DNA from: Curtobacterium aurantiacum
GTDB lineage: Bacteria > Actinomycetota > Actinomycetes > Actinomycetales > Microbacteriaceae
DNA length: 64,000 nt
Direction: 5' to 3'
Assembly (NCBI RefSeq): GCF_018598555.1
Contig: NZ_JAHEWN010000016.1
Location: forward strand, 1 to 64,000
A program made the translations under genes and the position numbers. This document shows, piece by piece, positions 17,368 through 28,531 of this stretch (the stretch's first letter is position 1; each line of letters opens with the position of its first letter). The notes under the pieces were generated by a model. It had not been told where the DNA came from, searched no databases, and was given only the letters and a program-made list of their open reading frames with translations.

Positions 17368-18306
17368 GTGCACACCGCCGCGACCATCCTCGACGCCGTC
17401 GTCCGGCGCATCGACACCACCGGGTTCGCCGCGCACGGCATCCACGTGCGCACGAGGACTGCCGCTCCGGGCGCTGAGGGCACCGCGGACGACGTCGCCG
17501 AGCACCACTGGACGCCCGACGTCCGACGCGAGATCCACTCCGCCGCGAAGGGCGTCTGTGTCCTCGCCACCGGCATCGCCGCCGACGACGGCCTGGTGGA
17601 CCTCGACGAACCGGTCGCGACGTTCCTTGCCGCGACCGGGCTCGCGCTCGGCGACGGCGTCGACCGGGTCACCCTCCGGCACCTGCTCACCATGACGAGC
17701 GGCATCGACATGCCGTGGTCGGCGACCGAGCTGACCGACTGGCCTGACCTGGCGGCCGAGTTCCTGCGGCGACCGTCCCGCGGCCGGGTGTTCCAGTACG
17801 CCAACGCCAGTACGTACACGGCGATGCGCCTGCTCGAGACCCGGGTCGGCGACGTCGGCGCGTTCGTCACCGAGCGACTGTTCGCGCCGCTCGGCATCCA
17901 GGACGTCGAGTGGCAACGCTGCCCGAACGGGTTCGTCGCAGCGGGCGGGGGGCTGTCGCTCCGCACCGAGGAGCTCGCCCGCATCGGACGTCTGATCCGC
18001 GACCGCGGGGTCGTCGACGGACAGCGGGTCGTCAGCGCGCGGTGGTGCGACGCGATGCACACCGACTGGGTGGAGCGCGAGGGGACCGGGCCCGGCTACG
18101 AGCGGTACGCGATGGCCGGGTGGGGTGGTCCCGGCCGACTCTGGCGGCTGCACGGTGCGTACGGTCAGATGCTGCTGTTCGACGAGACCGAGGCGAGCAA
18201 CGACTCCGGCACCGTCGTCACCATCACCGCCGACGATCACTTCGGCGCCGACGCGCTCGCCGCCTTCGTCGCCGACGAGCTGGCCCGCCAGGACCCCCGC
18301 CGCTAG
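17368..18306 (+). CDS. Beta-lactamase-family serine hydrolase (class C / esterase type)
   Basis: A 312-residue member of the penicillin-binding-protein-like hydrolases. The nucleophile motif is SAAK (Ser58, Lys61), the second motif is YAN (Tyr144, Asn146) and HGAYG (His262) stands where KTG is found in beta-lactamases. HGxxG is typical of esterases and D-amino peptidases of this fold. No signal peptide is visible, so it may act in the cytosol on an ester or peptide. GTG 17368 follows GAGAGG. Confidence 0.88.
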   Translation: MHTAATILDAVVRRIDTTGFAAHGIHVRTRTAAPGAEGTADDVAEHHWTPDVRREIHSAAKGVCVLATGIAADDGLVDLDEPVATFLAATGLALGDGVDRVTLRHLLTMTSGIDMPWSATELTDWPDLAAEFLRRPSRGRVFQYANASTYTAMRLLETRVGDVGAFVTERLFAPLGIQDVEWQRCPNGFVAAGGGLSLRTEELARIGRLIRDRGVVDGQRVVSARWCDAMHTDWVEREGTGPGYERYAMAGWGGPGRLWRLHGAYGQMLLFDETEASNDSGTVVTITADDHFGADALAAFVADELARQDPRR

Positions 18307-18363
18307 CACCTTCGACGATCCGACCTGCACGTCCGCGCGCGCCCGGCGTGGGAGGATCGATCA

Positions 18364-19071
18364 GTGCAGCAGCAACCCGTCGCGATCATCATCGCGGCCA
18401 TGAGCGAAGAGGTCTCGGCCTTCGCCGACCTGTTCGGCGGTGTCCCGGTCCTCGACGGCCCCGTCGGTGGCCACGACCCGCACCAGCTGCTCGACATCGG
18501 CGGCGCCACGGTCGTCGTGCGCCGCAGCGGCATCGGCTTCACGAACGCCACGGCCGCCGTCGCCCACGGCTTCCACGACTTCGGTCCGGGCATCCCGGTC
18601 ATCAGCGTCGGGACCGCCGGTGGACTCATGCACGGTGTCGCCATCGGTGATGTCGTGGTCGGCGACCGGTACGTCAACCTCAACGCCGACGCCACCGCGT
18701 TCGGCTACGCCCTGGGCCAGGTCCCCGGCATGCCGACCGGCTACGCGCCGGACGCCCGGCTCGTCGAGCTCGCGATGGGCGCCGACATCGCGTGGCCGCT
18801 GCGGTCGGCGACGATCGGCTCGAGCGAGGTCTTCGTGACCGAGGGGCGTGCCCGCGCACTCCGGGTCGCGTTCCCCGAGGTGGCCGCGGTCGACATGGAG
18901 TCGGCCGCGATCGCACAGTTCGCCCACGTGCACGACATGCCGTTCGTCTCGGTCCGGTGCATCAGCGACCTCTGCGCGCCGGACGGTGCCGAGTTCCGCG
19001 AGCACCTGGACGACGCCGCGGCACGGGCAGCGCGCGTGGTCCACGACCTGGTGCTCGGCCTGCGTTCCTGA
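18364..19071 (+). CDS. mtnN: 5'-methylthioadenosine/S-adenosylhomocysteine nucleosidase
   Basis: A 235-residue phosphorylase-fold nucleosidase that splits adenine from MTA or SAH, recycling the by-products of methylation. Diagnostic features are the start VAIIIAAMSEEVSAF, the phosphorylase-type SVGTAGG, the ribose-binding VDMESAA and the catalytic-Asp segment SVRCISDLC. GTG 18364 is preceded by GGAGG with 9-nt spacing. It stands alone behind the serine hydrolase. Confidence 0.93.
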   Translation: MQQQPVAIIIAAMSEEVSAFADLFGGVPVLDGPVGGHDPHQLLDIGGATVVVRRSGIGFTNATAAVAHGFHDFGPGIPVISVGTAGGLMHGVAIGDVVVGDRYVNLNADATAFGYALGQVPGMPTGYAPDARLVELAMGADIAWPLRSATIGSSEVFVTEGRARALRVAFPEVAAVDMESAAIAQFAHVHDMPFVSVRCISDLCAPDGAEFREHLDDAAARAARVVHDLVLGLRS

Positions 19072-19090
19072 GTCCGCACCGGTGCACCGG

Positions 19091-19144
19091 CCTGGAGGCG
19101 CGACTCGCCGCCGCCGGTCCGCCGGCGGTGATCCGGGCCTCCAG
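19091..19144. repeat. Dispersed palindrome, CTGGAGGC type
   Basis: CTGGAGGC (19092-19099) pairs with GCCTCCAG (19137-19144), with an inner GC-rich hairpin CCGCCGG/CCGGCGG. It lies 20 bp after the nucleosidase stop and probably terminates it. Confidence 0.65.
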
Positions 19145-19311
19145 TCCGTCCCGCCTGGTCGCGTCCGTGCATGCGTTCCGCGGCCATCAGATGGCCGGAA
19201 TTGCGTTCCACGGACGTTCCGGGACGGATTGCGAACTGGTCGTCGGGGCGCTCGCTAGCCTCCATTTCGGGGGGCCAAGGAACCACGGCCAATCACACAG
19301 GGAGATCAGCC

Positions 19312-19467
19312 ATGAGCGCCTACACGAGCGACGAGAACGTCGAACCTGCACGCATCACCACCTTCAAGCGCGTCCGCAAGCAGTGGCGTCGGACGGGTGA
19401 GGTCGGCTACACGCACAGTGGCAGCGACTTCTTCCGCGACGACGCGCCGGAAGCGGTCCAGCGGTAA
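19312..19467 (+). CDS. 51-residue hypothetical protein
   Basis: A small gene with clear signals: AGGGAGATC precedes ATG 19312 and a 15-bp perfect terminator stem follows the stop by 15 bp. The product is hydrophilic, starts MSAYTSDENVEPARITTF, has a basic centre (KRVRKQWRR) and ends in acidic SDFFRDDAPEAVQR. No family is recognised. It is isolated between the nucleosidase and the convergent UvrA paralogue. Confidence 0.65.
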   Translation: MSAYTSDENVEPARITTFKRVRKQWRRTGEVGYTHSGSDFFRDDAPEAVQR

Positions 19468-19482
19468 CCAGCTGCAGCCACG

Positions 19483-19516
19483 AAGTGCCCGCCAGGAGCG
19501 ATCCTGGCGGGCACTT
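19483..19516. terminator. Bidirectional intrinsic terminator
   Basis: A perfect 15-bp stem, AAGTGCCCGCCAGGA (19483-19497) with its complement 19502-19516, and a GCGA loop. It sits between the convergent 51-residue gene and the UvrA-like gene, with TT at both stem ends. Confidence 0.85.
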
Positions 19517-19521
19517 CTGCG

Positions 19522-21945
<2,424 letters not shown>

Positions 21946-22004
21946 TCATTCGAGCGTAGGCGCGGCCACTGGGAGAAGCAGTACCGCGGCGGAACCGCGA
22001 ACGA

Positions 22005-22044
22005 CGAAGAGCCGCTCCGCCCTGATCGGCGGAGCGACTCTTCG
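22005..22044. terminator. Intrinsic terminator after the secreted-protein gene
   Basis: A 17-bp stem with one mismatch (22005-22021 with 22028-22044) and a 6-nt loop, 48 bp beyond the stop of the leftward secreted-protein gene and just upstream of the UvrA paralogue start. Confidence 0.85.
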
Positions 22045-22091
22045 CGTCGTGCGTGGTGCTTCGTGCGTTTGTTGCTCTGTTGCGGCAGGTG

Positions 22092-22772
22092 TTACTTGAT
22101 CTGTGCGGTGATGGTGGCGGTGCCGACGAGGAGGCCGCGCTTGACGGCGTCGGTGCCGAAGGTCTTGTTCAGCAGGCCGGCGGCGTCTTCGGAGATGTGG
22201 ACGGTGGTGCCGGTCAGGATGGCGTTGTCGCCCTCGAGCTGGAGGGGCTTGAGGGAGCCGCCGTGCAGCTCGAACAGGAACGCGTTGGCCGCGGCGACCT
22301 TGCCGTTGACGAGGACGTCGCCGTAGAGCTTGGACGAGCCCGGGTTCACGACGAAGTTCTCCAGCGTGACGGTGGTGTCGCCGGCCTTCAGGGTCAGACC
22401 CGAGTCGTCGTGGTTCAGCAGCCCCTGCACGTACGGGCGGTAGTTGCCATCCGGGGACCAGTAGGTGACCGACCCGGCGGTGATCGGGAACGACACCGAC
22501 CCGTCCTCGAGGGTCGCGTCGCCGGAGACGCCGGGGGTGAGCTTGAGGGCGGTGAGGGCGTCGGTGAAGCCGGAGTCGAGCTTCACGGCGGTGGAACCAC
22601 CGAGGACCTCGGGGACCGAGGCGACGGGTGCGGGGATCTTCGACTCGGACGAGGACACCGTCTGCACGTTCGGGGTGGCGGCCTGGGCGGAGGAGATCCC
22701 GAACGCGGCGCCGCCGAGGACGAGGGCACCGGTCGTGGCGAGGGTGATGGAGGTCTTGAGGCTCTTACGCAT
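22092..22772 (-). CDS. Secreted protein, possibly HtaA-like
   Basis: A 226-residue exported protein with a classic signal peptide: MRKSLKTS, then a hydrophobic core with ALVLGGAAFGISSAQA and an AQA/A cleavage site near residue 31. The mature part is beta-rich with GSVTYWSPDGNYRPY and a late TGTTVHISEDAAGLLN. Such features recall HtaA-type haem-binding or related actinobacterial surface repeats, but I am not confident. A terminator follows and a 200-bp leader region precedes it. Confidence 0.75.
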   Translation of the reverse strand: MRKSLKTSITLATTGALVLGGAAFGISSAQAATPNVQTVSSSESKIPAPVASVPEVLGGSTAVKLDSGFTDALTALKLTPGVSGDATLEDGSVSFPITAGSVTYWSPDGNYRPYVQGLLNHDDSGLTLKAGDTTVTLENFVVNPGSSKLYGDVLVNGKVAAANAFLFELHGGSLKPLQLEGDNAILTGTTVHISEDAAGLLNKTFGTDAVKRGLLVGTATITAQIK

Positions 22773-22980
22773 CGTGATCAGTCCTTTGCTGTTGTCGCGC
22801 TCGGCGCGGTTGCTGTGTGCGCGCCGAACACACCCTCGAACAGGGTGGAGAACCAGCGGTGTGCGGCTGGTGAGCGCTCCGGGTGGTTCCCGGTCGTTGC
22901 AGGTGATTCGGCACCCTCCGGCGAAGGGTTTGGACGGATCTGCCGTCGTTACCGCTCTGTGACCTTTCGGGTCCCGCGGG

Positions 22981-24366
22981 TCAGAACGCCTTGCCGGGGT
23001 TCAGGGTCCCCGCCGGGTCGAGCGCGTGCTTGACGGAGCGGTGCATCGCGAGCACACGGTCGCCGAGCTCGACCCGCAGGCCCGGCAGCTTCAGCAGCCC
23101 GACGCCGTGCTCACCCGTGACGGTCCCACCGAGCGCCAGGCAGTCCGCCACGATCTGGTCGAACGCGGTCTTCGCGCGGGCCTTCGCGGCGTCGTCGCCC
23201 TCGGGCGCGATGATCAGCGGGTGCAGGTTGCCGTCGCCGGCGTGCGCGATGTTGGCGATCGTGACGTCCTGCGCGTCCGCGGCCACCTGGATCCGCCGGA
23301 GCATCTCGGGCACCGCACTCCGCGGCACGCAGATGTCCTCGGTCAGCACCGGACCGAGCCGTTCGAGTGCCGGGTAGGCGAGCCGGCGGGCCTGGAAGAG
23401 CCGGTCGATGTCCTCGGGGTCGGTGGCCCGCTCGACGTCGGTGCCACCGGCTTCGGTGAAGACGTCCGCCACGTGGCCGGCGATCTCGTCCCCGGCCGCA
23501 CCGCGCTCGTCGACCCGTGCGAGCAGCAGGGTGTCGACGTCCGCCGGCAGCCCGAGGTGCATCCAGTCGTCGACGGCTCGCAGGCACGTGCGGTCGACGA
23601 TCTCGAGCGCCGCGGGGATGATGCCCGCGCGCGAGATCGCGGCCACGGCGTCGCCCGCCGCGGTCAGCGAGGGGAAGTACCCGATCACGGCCCGCTCGTC
23701 ACGGCCGGCCAGGGGCAGCAGCTTCACGGTGACCGACACGACGATGCCCAGCGTGCCCTCGGAGCCGACCATCAGTGCGGTGAGGTCGTACCCGGCGACG
23801 CCCTTCGCCGTCCGGCGGCCGAGCTCGACCACCGAACCGTCGGCCAGCACGACGGTCAGGCCGAGCACGTAGTCGCGGGTGACCCCGTACTTGACGCAGC
23901 AGATGCCGCCGGCGTTCGTCGCGACGTTGCCGCCGATCGTCGAGATCGCCGAGCTCGCGGGGTCCGGCGGATACCAGAGGCCGTGCTCGGCGACCGCGGC
24001 GCGGAGTGCATCGTTGATGACGCCGGGTTCGGTGACCGCGTAGCGCTCGTCGGTGTTCACCTCGAGCACCCGGTTCATCCGCTCGAGCGACACCACGATC
24101 GAGTCGGCCATCGCGTTCGCGCCGCCGGACAGGCCGGTGCCGGCACCGCGGGGGACGACCCGGAGACCGGCGGCGGCTGCCCAGCGGACGGCGGTGACGA
24201 CGTCGTCGGTGCAGCGTGCCAGGACCACGGCGAGCGGTACCGTGGAGTCGGCCCACTCGGCGTCGTCGTGGCGGTAGCGCTCGAGCGACTCCGGGTCGCG
24301 GAGCACCTGGTCGGACCCCAGCAGGTGTTCGAGGGCGGTGGCGTCGGCTGCGGCGGTGACGATCAT
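22981..24366 (-). CDS. FAD-linked oxidase, glycolate/D-lactate dehydrogenase type (GlcD-like)
   Basis: A 461-residue flavoenzyme of the PCMH/VAO family. The FAD pyrophosphate loop is VVPRGAGTGLSGGANA (about 69-84). The GGNVATNAGGICCVKYG and VGSEGTLGIVV segments and the C-terminal HAGDGNLHPLI and GEHGVGLLK are hallmarks of GlcD and D-2-hydroxyacid dehydrogenases. It should oxidise a 2-hydroxyacid such as glycolate or D-lactate. The start is preceded by AAGGA. No GlcE/GlcF partner is adjacent, so it may act alone with a generic acceptor. Confidence 0.9.
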   Translation of the reverse strand: MIVTAAADATALEHLLGSDQVLRDPESLERYRHDDAEWADSTVPLAVVLARCTDDVVTAVRWAAAAGLRVVPRGAGTGLSGGANAMADSIVVSLERMNRVLEVNTDERYAVTEPGVINDALRAAVAEHGLWYPPDPASSAISTIGGNVATNAGGICCVKYGVTRDYVLGLTVVLADGSVVELGRRTAKGVAGYDLTALMVGSEGTLGIVVSVTVKLLPLAGRDERAVIGYFPSLTAAGDAVAAISRAGIIPAALEIVDRTCLRAVDDWMHLGLPADVDTLLLARVDERGAAGDEIAGHVADVFTEAGGTDVERATDPEDIDRLFQARRLAYPALERLGPVLTEDICVPRSAVPEMLRRIQVAADAQDVTIANIAHAGDGNLHPLIIAPEGDDAAKARAKTAFDQIVADCLALGGTVTGEHGVGLLKLPGLRVELGDRVLAMHRSVKHALDPAGTLNPGKAF

Positions 24367-24427
24367 GCGGGGTGGGGGTCCTTCTGTGGCGCGGCGGTGC
24401 GGTTCGGGTCCGTCGACGATACGTCGG

Positions 24428-24862
24428 TCAGTCCAGGCAGAACTCGTTGCCCTCGACGTCCTGCATGACGATGCACGACTCGTTCACCTGGTCCGCCGTC
24501 ATGCGACGGACCTGGGTGGCGCCGAGTCCCACCAGTCGGGCGCTCTCGGCGTCGAGGGCCGCGAGCCGTTCGGCACCGACCATGCCGGTGCCGACCCGGA
24601 CGTCCAGGTGCACCCGGTTCTTCACCGTCTTGCCCTCGGGGACGCGCTGGAAGAACAGGCGAGGTCCGGCTCCGGTCGGGTCGACGCACGCGAAGGCCGA
24701 TCCCTGGTGCTCCGGCGGCACCGACCGGTCGAACGCGTCCCAGTCGGCGAACCCCGGTGGGGGCGGTGGCACCACGTAGCCGAGGACCTCGCACCAGAAC
24801 CGGGCGACACGCTCCGGCTCAGCGCAGTCGAACGTCACCTGGACCTGTCGCACCGTTGCCAT
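24428..24862 (-). CDS. VOC (glyoxalase-like) protein
   Basis: A 144-residue protein of the glyoxalase_6 kind: VTFDCAEPERVARFWCEVLGY at the N-terminus, RLFFQRVPEGKTVKNRVHLDV in the middle and QDVEGNEFCLD at the end. This family includes pterin-dehydratase-like and uncharacterised small-molecule enzymes. I prefer ATG 24862 because TATCCT lies 7 nt upstream; an ATG 8 codons earlier is less typical for the family. It lies 61 bp upstream of the FAD oxidase on the same strand. Confidence 0.85.
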   Translation of the reverse strand: MATVRQVQVTFDCAEPERVARFWCEVLGYVVPPPPPGFADWDAFDRSVPPEHQGSAFACVDPTGAGPRLFFQRVPEGKTVKNRVHLDVRVGTGMVGAERLAALDAESARLVGLGATQVRRMTADQVNESCIVMQDVEGNEFCLD

Positions 24863-25000
24863 GGCGCCGAGGATACGATGATGCACGACCGGCGTCCGCT
24901 CAGCGTCCGCTCAACCGAGCTGGGCCGCCGCTGCTCGCAGCTCGGTGAGCGCGGCCGTGGCGTGGTCGGCCAGCCGGTCGTCGTCCGCGCGCCCCACACC

Positions 25001-25042
25001 GGACGGGAGGCCCGTGGCGGGTCCGCCCCGGGCCTCCCGTCC
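25001..25042. repeat. Dispersed palindrome, GGGAGGCCC type (terminator-like)
   Basis: Arms 25001-25020 and 25023-25042 are complementary except for one pair, with a 2-nt centre. It lies just beyond the stop of the leftward DUF808 gene. Confidence 0.85.
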
Positions 25043-25056
25043 GCCGTGCAGCCGCG

Positions 25057-25944
25057 TCAGTGCTGCTTGCCGCGCAGGCGACCGATGCCGAGCACGATGC
25101 CGACGACGACCATGCCCAGGACGAGCCCGACGACGGCCGACACGGCCGTGTCGGCGATCCACACCACGACGGGGCCGGCGGCCTCGAGGGCGTGCTCGAT
25201 CACGTGCAGCAGGTCGTACGGTCCGTGCCAGAACGTCTCGGCGAGGTTCGCGATGACCAGGTGCCCACCGACCCACAGCATCGCGACCGTGCCGATGACG
25301 CTGATGACCCGGAAGACCATCGGCATCGCGCGGACGATCCGCGCGCCGATGCGACGGGTGCGGCGGACCGAGTTCTTCATCATCTGCAGGCCGATGTCGT
25401 CGACCTTCACGAGCAGCGCCACGGCGCCGTAGACGACGGCCGTCATGACCAGACCGATCACGATCAGTGCGCCGAGCGTCGGCCAGAGCCCGAGGTCGGG
25501 GTCGAGGCCCGCCAGCGCGATGAGCATGATCTCGGTGCTCAGGATGAGGTCCGTGCGGATGGCGCCGAAGACCAGCTTCGGTTCCGTGACGGCCTCGTCC
25601 GCGCCACCCTCGTGGTGGACGCCGAACCACTCCGTGACCTTCTCGGCGCCCTCGAAGCACAGGTAGGTCCCGCCGAGCAGCAACAGCCACGGCAGCACCC
25701 CGGGGGCGAACGCCGTCAGGAGCAACGCCAGCGGGATGATGATGATGAACTTGTTGAACAGGCTGCCGAGGGCGATGCGCCCGACGACCGGCAGTTCGCG
25801 AGCGGGCTCCAGGCCCTGCACGTACTGGGGTGTGACGGCGGCGTCGTCGATGACGACCCCGGCGGTCTTCGCGCTGGCCTTGAGGGCTGCGGAGAGGATG
25901 TCGTCCACCACGGCGAGCAATCCGACTGACAATTCGTTCTCCAC
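25057..25944 (-). CDS. DUF808 (YedI-like) membrane protein
   Basis: A 295-residue integral membrane protein. The opening SVGLLAVVDDILSAALKASAKTAGVVIDD, the VGRIALGSLFNKF tract and the multiple hydrophobic helices (for example PWLLLLGGTYLCFEGAEK) match the DUF808/YedI family, whose function is not established. I chose GTG 25942-25944, since upstream residues are Arg-rich and unlike the family. It is followed by a dispersed palindrome and is divergent from a small hypothetical gene. Confidence 0.85.
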   Translation of the reverse strand: MENELSVGLLAVVDDILSAALKASAKTAGVVIDDAAVTPQYVQGLEPARELPVVGRIALGSLFNKFIIIIPLALLLTAFAPGVLPWLLLLGGTYLCFEGAEKVTEWFGVHHEGGADEAVTEPKLVFGAIRTDLILSTEIMLIALAGLDPDLGLWPTLGALIVIGLVMTAVVYGAVALLVKVDDIGLQMMKNSVRRTRRIGARIVRAMPMVFRVISVIGTVAMLWVGGHLVIANLAETFWHGPYDLLHVIEHALEAAGPVVVWIADTAVSAVVGLVLGMVVVGIVLGIGRLRGKQH

Positions 25945-26026
25945 TCGTCTGACCTGTGACCGTGCACAGCGTAGTCGGCGCGGAGCATCCTGAACGCCAG
26001 CCCGCGGCCGTCCGTAAGCTCGCGCC

Positions 26027-26296
26027 ATGGCTGACTTCACCGCATCCCAGGCCGCCGTCGTCCGGATCGAGCGTTCCGAGCAGGGGCGCTGGGACCTCTC
26101 CGTGATCAGCGACGCCGGTGTCGCGATGGGGCACGGGGTGTACCTGTTCGACGCGGACCACGACGACGCCGAGGACGAGCAGGCTGCGGCCCTCGACTTC
26201 GTGCGCGACTACGGCTTCCGGTTCGAGCGCGACGCCGTGCAGGCGGACGGTCCCGATGCCTTCTGGGCGCCCCTGCTGCCGTCCGACCAGCAGTAG
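26027..26296 (+). CDS. 89-residue hypothetical protein
   Basis: An acidic small protein (MADFTASQAAVVRIERSEQG...) with DADHDDAEDEQAAALDFV in the middle. No motif is recognised. ATG 26027 is exactly 6 nt after TAAGCT (26015-26020), matching the leaderless-type arrangement seen elsewhere, which supports it being a real gene. It converges on a VOC gene. Confidence 0.7.
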   Translation: MADFTASQAAVVRIERSEQGRWDLSVISDAGVAMGHGVYLFDADHDDAEDEQAAALDFVRDYGFRFERDAVQADGPDAFWAPLLPSDQQ

Positions 26297-26315
26297 GCGC
26301 GTCAGCACGCGCGGC

Positions 26316-26726
26316 TCAGCGCGCGGAGCCCTCGAACCCGATCAGCCAGGTGACCCCGTGTGCGTCACGGACGGTGCCGTCCCAGTCGCCCCACGGGCGC
26401 TGCTGCAGCGGGTCGACAACCGTGCCGCCCTCGGCGAGCCGGTCGAACCACCGGCGCAGCACGTCCGGTTCCGCGGCGCCGAGCAGTGAGAAGAGGAGTC
26501 CCGTCGCCGAGAACGGGGTGTCGCCCTCGCCGGCGTCCGCGGCGAACAGCTGCAGTTCGCCGGTGAGCTCCCCGTGCGCCACGGCGTCGGTGGGGCCGTC
26601 CGTGCGGGAGAAGTCCGCGTAGGTCGCGATCCGCACCTCGCCACCGAACACCCGCTGCCAGTGCTCGAGTGCCTGCCTCGCGGTGCCGGCGAACTGGAAG
26701 TAGGGCGCGGGGCCGGTTGCGTGCAT
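26316..26726 (-). CDS. PhnB-like VOC family protein
   Basis: A 136-residue protein of the PhnB/YjdN subgroup: PYFQFAGTARQALEHWQRVFGGEV, a central HGELTGELQLFAAD and the ending QRPWGDWDGTVRDAHGVTWLI. Members are uncharacterised VOC proteins once named 3-demethylubiquinone methyltransferase-like. ATG 26726 follows TACCTT by 7 nt. Confidence 0.87.
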   Translation of the reverse strand: MHATGPAPYFQFAGTARQALEHWQRVFGGEVRIATYADFSRTDGPTDAVAHGELTGELQLFAADAGEGDTPFSATGLLFSLLGAAEPDVLRRWFDRLAEGGTVVDPLQQRPWGDWDGTVRDAHGVTWLIGFEGSAR

Positions 26727-26773
26727 GCCCGGCAAGGTACTCCGGCGTGCGGCGCTGGGGAACCCGTCCGCGG

Positions 26774-27397
26774 TCAGTCCGCCGTGCCTCGGTTGGTCGG
26801 GCGGATGACGTCGAAGGTGCGGTGCAGGGTCCGGACCGCGTCGGGTTCGTCCCCGACGGCCCACTCCGCGATCGCGACGTCGAAGCACCCGAGGGCCGCC
26901 TGCACCAGCGTCCGGGCGCGCAGATCGACGCCTGGCCCTGCGAGCCGCTCGGCGACCAGTGGCGTCAGGACCTCGGCACACGCGTTGTGCTTCTCGAGGT
27001 TGCGTGCCCGCAGCGACGCCGTGCTCGTCATCACCCGGATCGAGCGGCGGGCGGTCTCGGTGTCCTCACCGCCGCTGTCGCTCACCAGGTCGGCGAACGC
27101 CTCGCGCAGTGCCGTCCACACCGGTTCGTCCGCGGGGCGGGACCGGAAGGCCGCGGCCAGTGCCTGGCGGTGCCGTCCGGGGTCTCCGATGACCGTGTCC
27201 TCCTTGGCGGGGAAGTAGCGGTGGAAGCTCCGCGCGGAGATCCCCACCTCGGCGGCGATCTGCTCGACGGTGACCTGGTCGAACCCGTCGGCGTCGAAGC
27301 GCGCGATCGCCACCTCGGCGACGCGGGCTCGCACGGCGTCGCGCGCGATGTCCCGCAGGCCGGGCTTCGCTGCGGGGTCCGTCGGGCGAGCGTTCAC
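26774..27397 (-). CDS. TetR family transcriptional regulator
   Basis: A 207-residue TetR protein. The HTH is FDADGFDQVTVEQIAAEVG followed by ISARSFHRYFPAKEDTV, the subgroup with a Phe-His-Arg-Tyr turn. It is divergent from the aldo/keto reductase across 107 bp that contains a palindrome, so it probably represses that gene. GTG 27395-27397 is 6 nt after TAGGAT. Confidence 0.92.
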   Translation of the reverse strand: MNARPTDPAAKPGLRDIARDAVRARVAEVAIARFDADGFDQVTVEQIAAEVGISARSFHRYFPAKEDTVIGDPGRHRQALAAAFRSRPADEPVWTALREAFADLVSDSGGEDTETARRSIRVMTSTASLRARNLEKHNACAEVLTPLVAERLAGPGVDLRARTLVQAALGCFDVAIAEWAVGDEPDAVRTLHRTFDVIRPTNRGTAD

Positions 27398-27420
27398 AGA
27401 CCGATCCTACCTCGACGGCA

Positions 27421-27438
27421 GCCAATGCCTGGATTGGC
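27421..27438. promoter_or_regulatory. Palindrome, putative TetR operator
   Basis: GCCAAT-GCCTGG-ATTGGC, an inverted repeat of 6 bp with 6-nt spacer, in the 107-bp divergent spacer between the TetR and aldo/keto reductase genes. Confidence 0.65.
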
Positions 27439-27504
27439 AGACACTGACAGAACAGGCGTAGAGTGCCACCCGCATGACCTCGAGACGTCACGAAGGGACG
27501 GAAC

Positions 27505-28446
27505 ATGCAGCAACGCACCCTCGGCCGCCAAGGCCTCACCGTCAGCGCCGTCGGCTACGGCGCCATGGGCACCACGTTCGCCTACGGCCCCGGCGACGAC
27601 AGCGAGTCGATCGCCGCCATCCGCACCGCCCACGACCTCGGCGTCACCCACTTCGACACCGCCGAGCTCTACGGCTGGGGCTCCGGTGAACGCCTGCTCG
27701 GCACGGCGCTCGCCCCGATCCGTGACGAGGTGACCATCGCCACCAAGTTCGGGTTCACCCCGGAGACCTACGCGCCGGACTCCCGCCCGGAGCACATCCG
27801 TCAGGTGGTCGACGCGAGCCTGCGGAACCTCGGGACCGACTCGATCGACGTGCTCTACCAGCACGTCCACGACCCGGCCGTCCCCGTCGAGGACGTCGTC
27901 GGCACGATGCAGGAGTTCGTGCAGGCCGGCAAGGTCCGGTACCTCGGCCTCTCCAACACCGACGCCGAGCAGATCCGCCGTGCGCACGCCGTGCACCCGA
28001 TCTCCGTCCTGCAGAACGAGTACTCCGTGTTCTCGCGTGAGTCCGAGGAACTGTTCCCGACGGTCGACGAACTCGGCATCGGCCTGGTCGCCTACTCGCC
28101 CCTCGCGCGCGGGTTCCTCAGCGGCGCGGTCCAGCCTCGCGGCGCCTACGCGGCCGACGACATCCGCCACCAGCTCGAGTGGTGGGCGCCCGAGCACTTC
28201 GACGCGAACGTCGGGGTGACCGCTGCCCTCACCGACATCGCCGACGCGAAGGGCGTCCAGCTCTCGCAGCTGGCGCTCGCCTGGGTCCTCGCGAAGCGCG
28301 ACGACCTCGTGCCGATCCCCGGGTCGCGCAACCGCTCGCGTGTGGCGGAGAACGTCGCGGCTGCCGACATCGTGCTCGGTGACGACGAGGTGGCGCGGAT
28401 CGACGCGCTGTCCCGCCAGGTCCGCGGGAAGCGCGCGATGGGCTGA
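27505..28446 (+). CDS. Aldo/keto reductase
   Basis: A 313-residue NADPH-dependent TIM-barrel reductase. The catalytic tetrad is visible: Asp51 and Tyr56 in HFDTAELYGWG, Lys81 in TIATKFG and His in LYQHVHD (about 120). The NADP site IPGSRNRSRVAENVAA lies near the C-terminus. It resembles the AKR13/YajO-like group acting on aldehydes and ketones. It is preceded by GAAGGGACGG and followed by a perfect 20-bp palindrome. It is probably controlled by the divergent TetR. Confidence 0.93.
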   Translation: MQQRTLGRQGLTVSAVGYGAMGTTFAYGPGDDSESIAAIRTAHDLGVTHFDTAELYGWGSGERLLGTALAPIRDEVTIATKFGFTPETYAPDSRPEHIRQVVDASLRNLGTDSIDVLYQHVHDPAVPVEDVVGTMQEFVQAGKVRYLGLSNTDAEQIRRAHAVHPISVLQNEYSVFSRESEELFPTVDELGIGLVAYSPLARGFLSGAVQPRGAYAADDIRHQLEWWAPEHFDANVGVTAALTDIADAKGVQLSQLALAWVLAKRDDLVPIPGSRNRSRVAENVAAADIVLGDDEVARIDALSRQVRGKRAMG

Positions 28447-28460
28447 GCCCGGGCGCGTCT

Positions 28461-28502
28461 GGACGGGAGGCCCGTGGCGGGCCCGCCACGGGCCTCCCGT
28501 CC
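28461..28502. repeat. Dispersed palindrome, GGGAGGCCC type (terminator-like)
   Basis: Perfect 20-bp arms (28461-28480 and 28483-28502) with a 2-nt centre, between the convergent aldo/keto reductase and TetR genes. Confidence 0.9.
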
Positions 28503-28531
28503 TTCAGGGCGTCTCTGCGTTGGCCCGCCCG

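Noticed and set aside
17164..18330. A 388-codon minus-strand frame opposite the serine hydrolase
   Set aside because: The plus-strand product has SxxK, YxN and HGxxG motifs; the minus-strand product has none.
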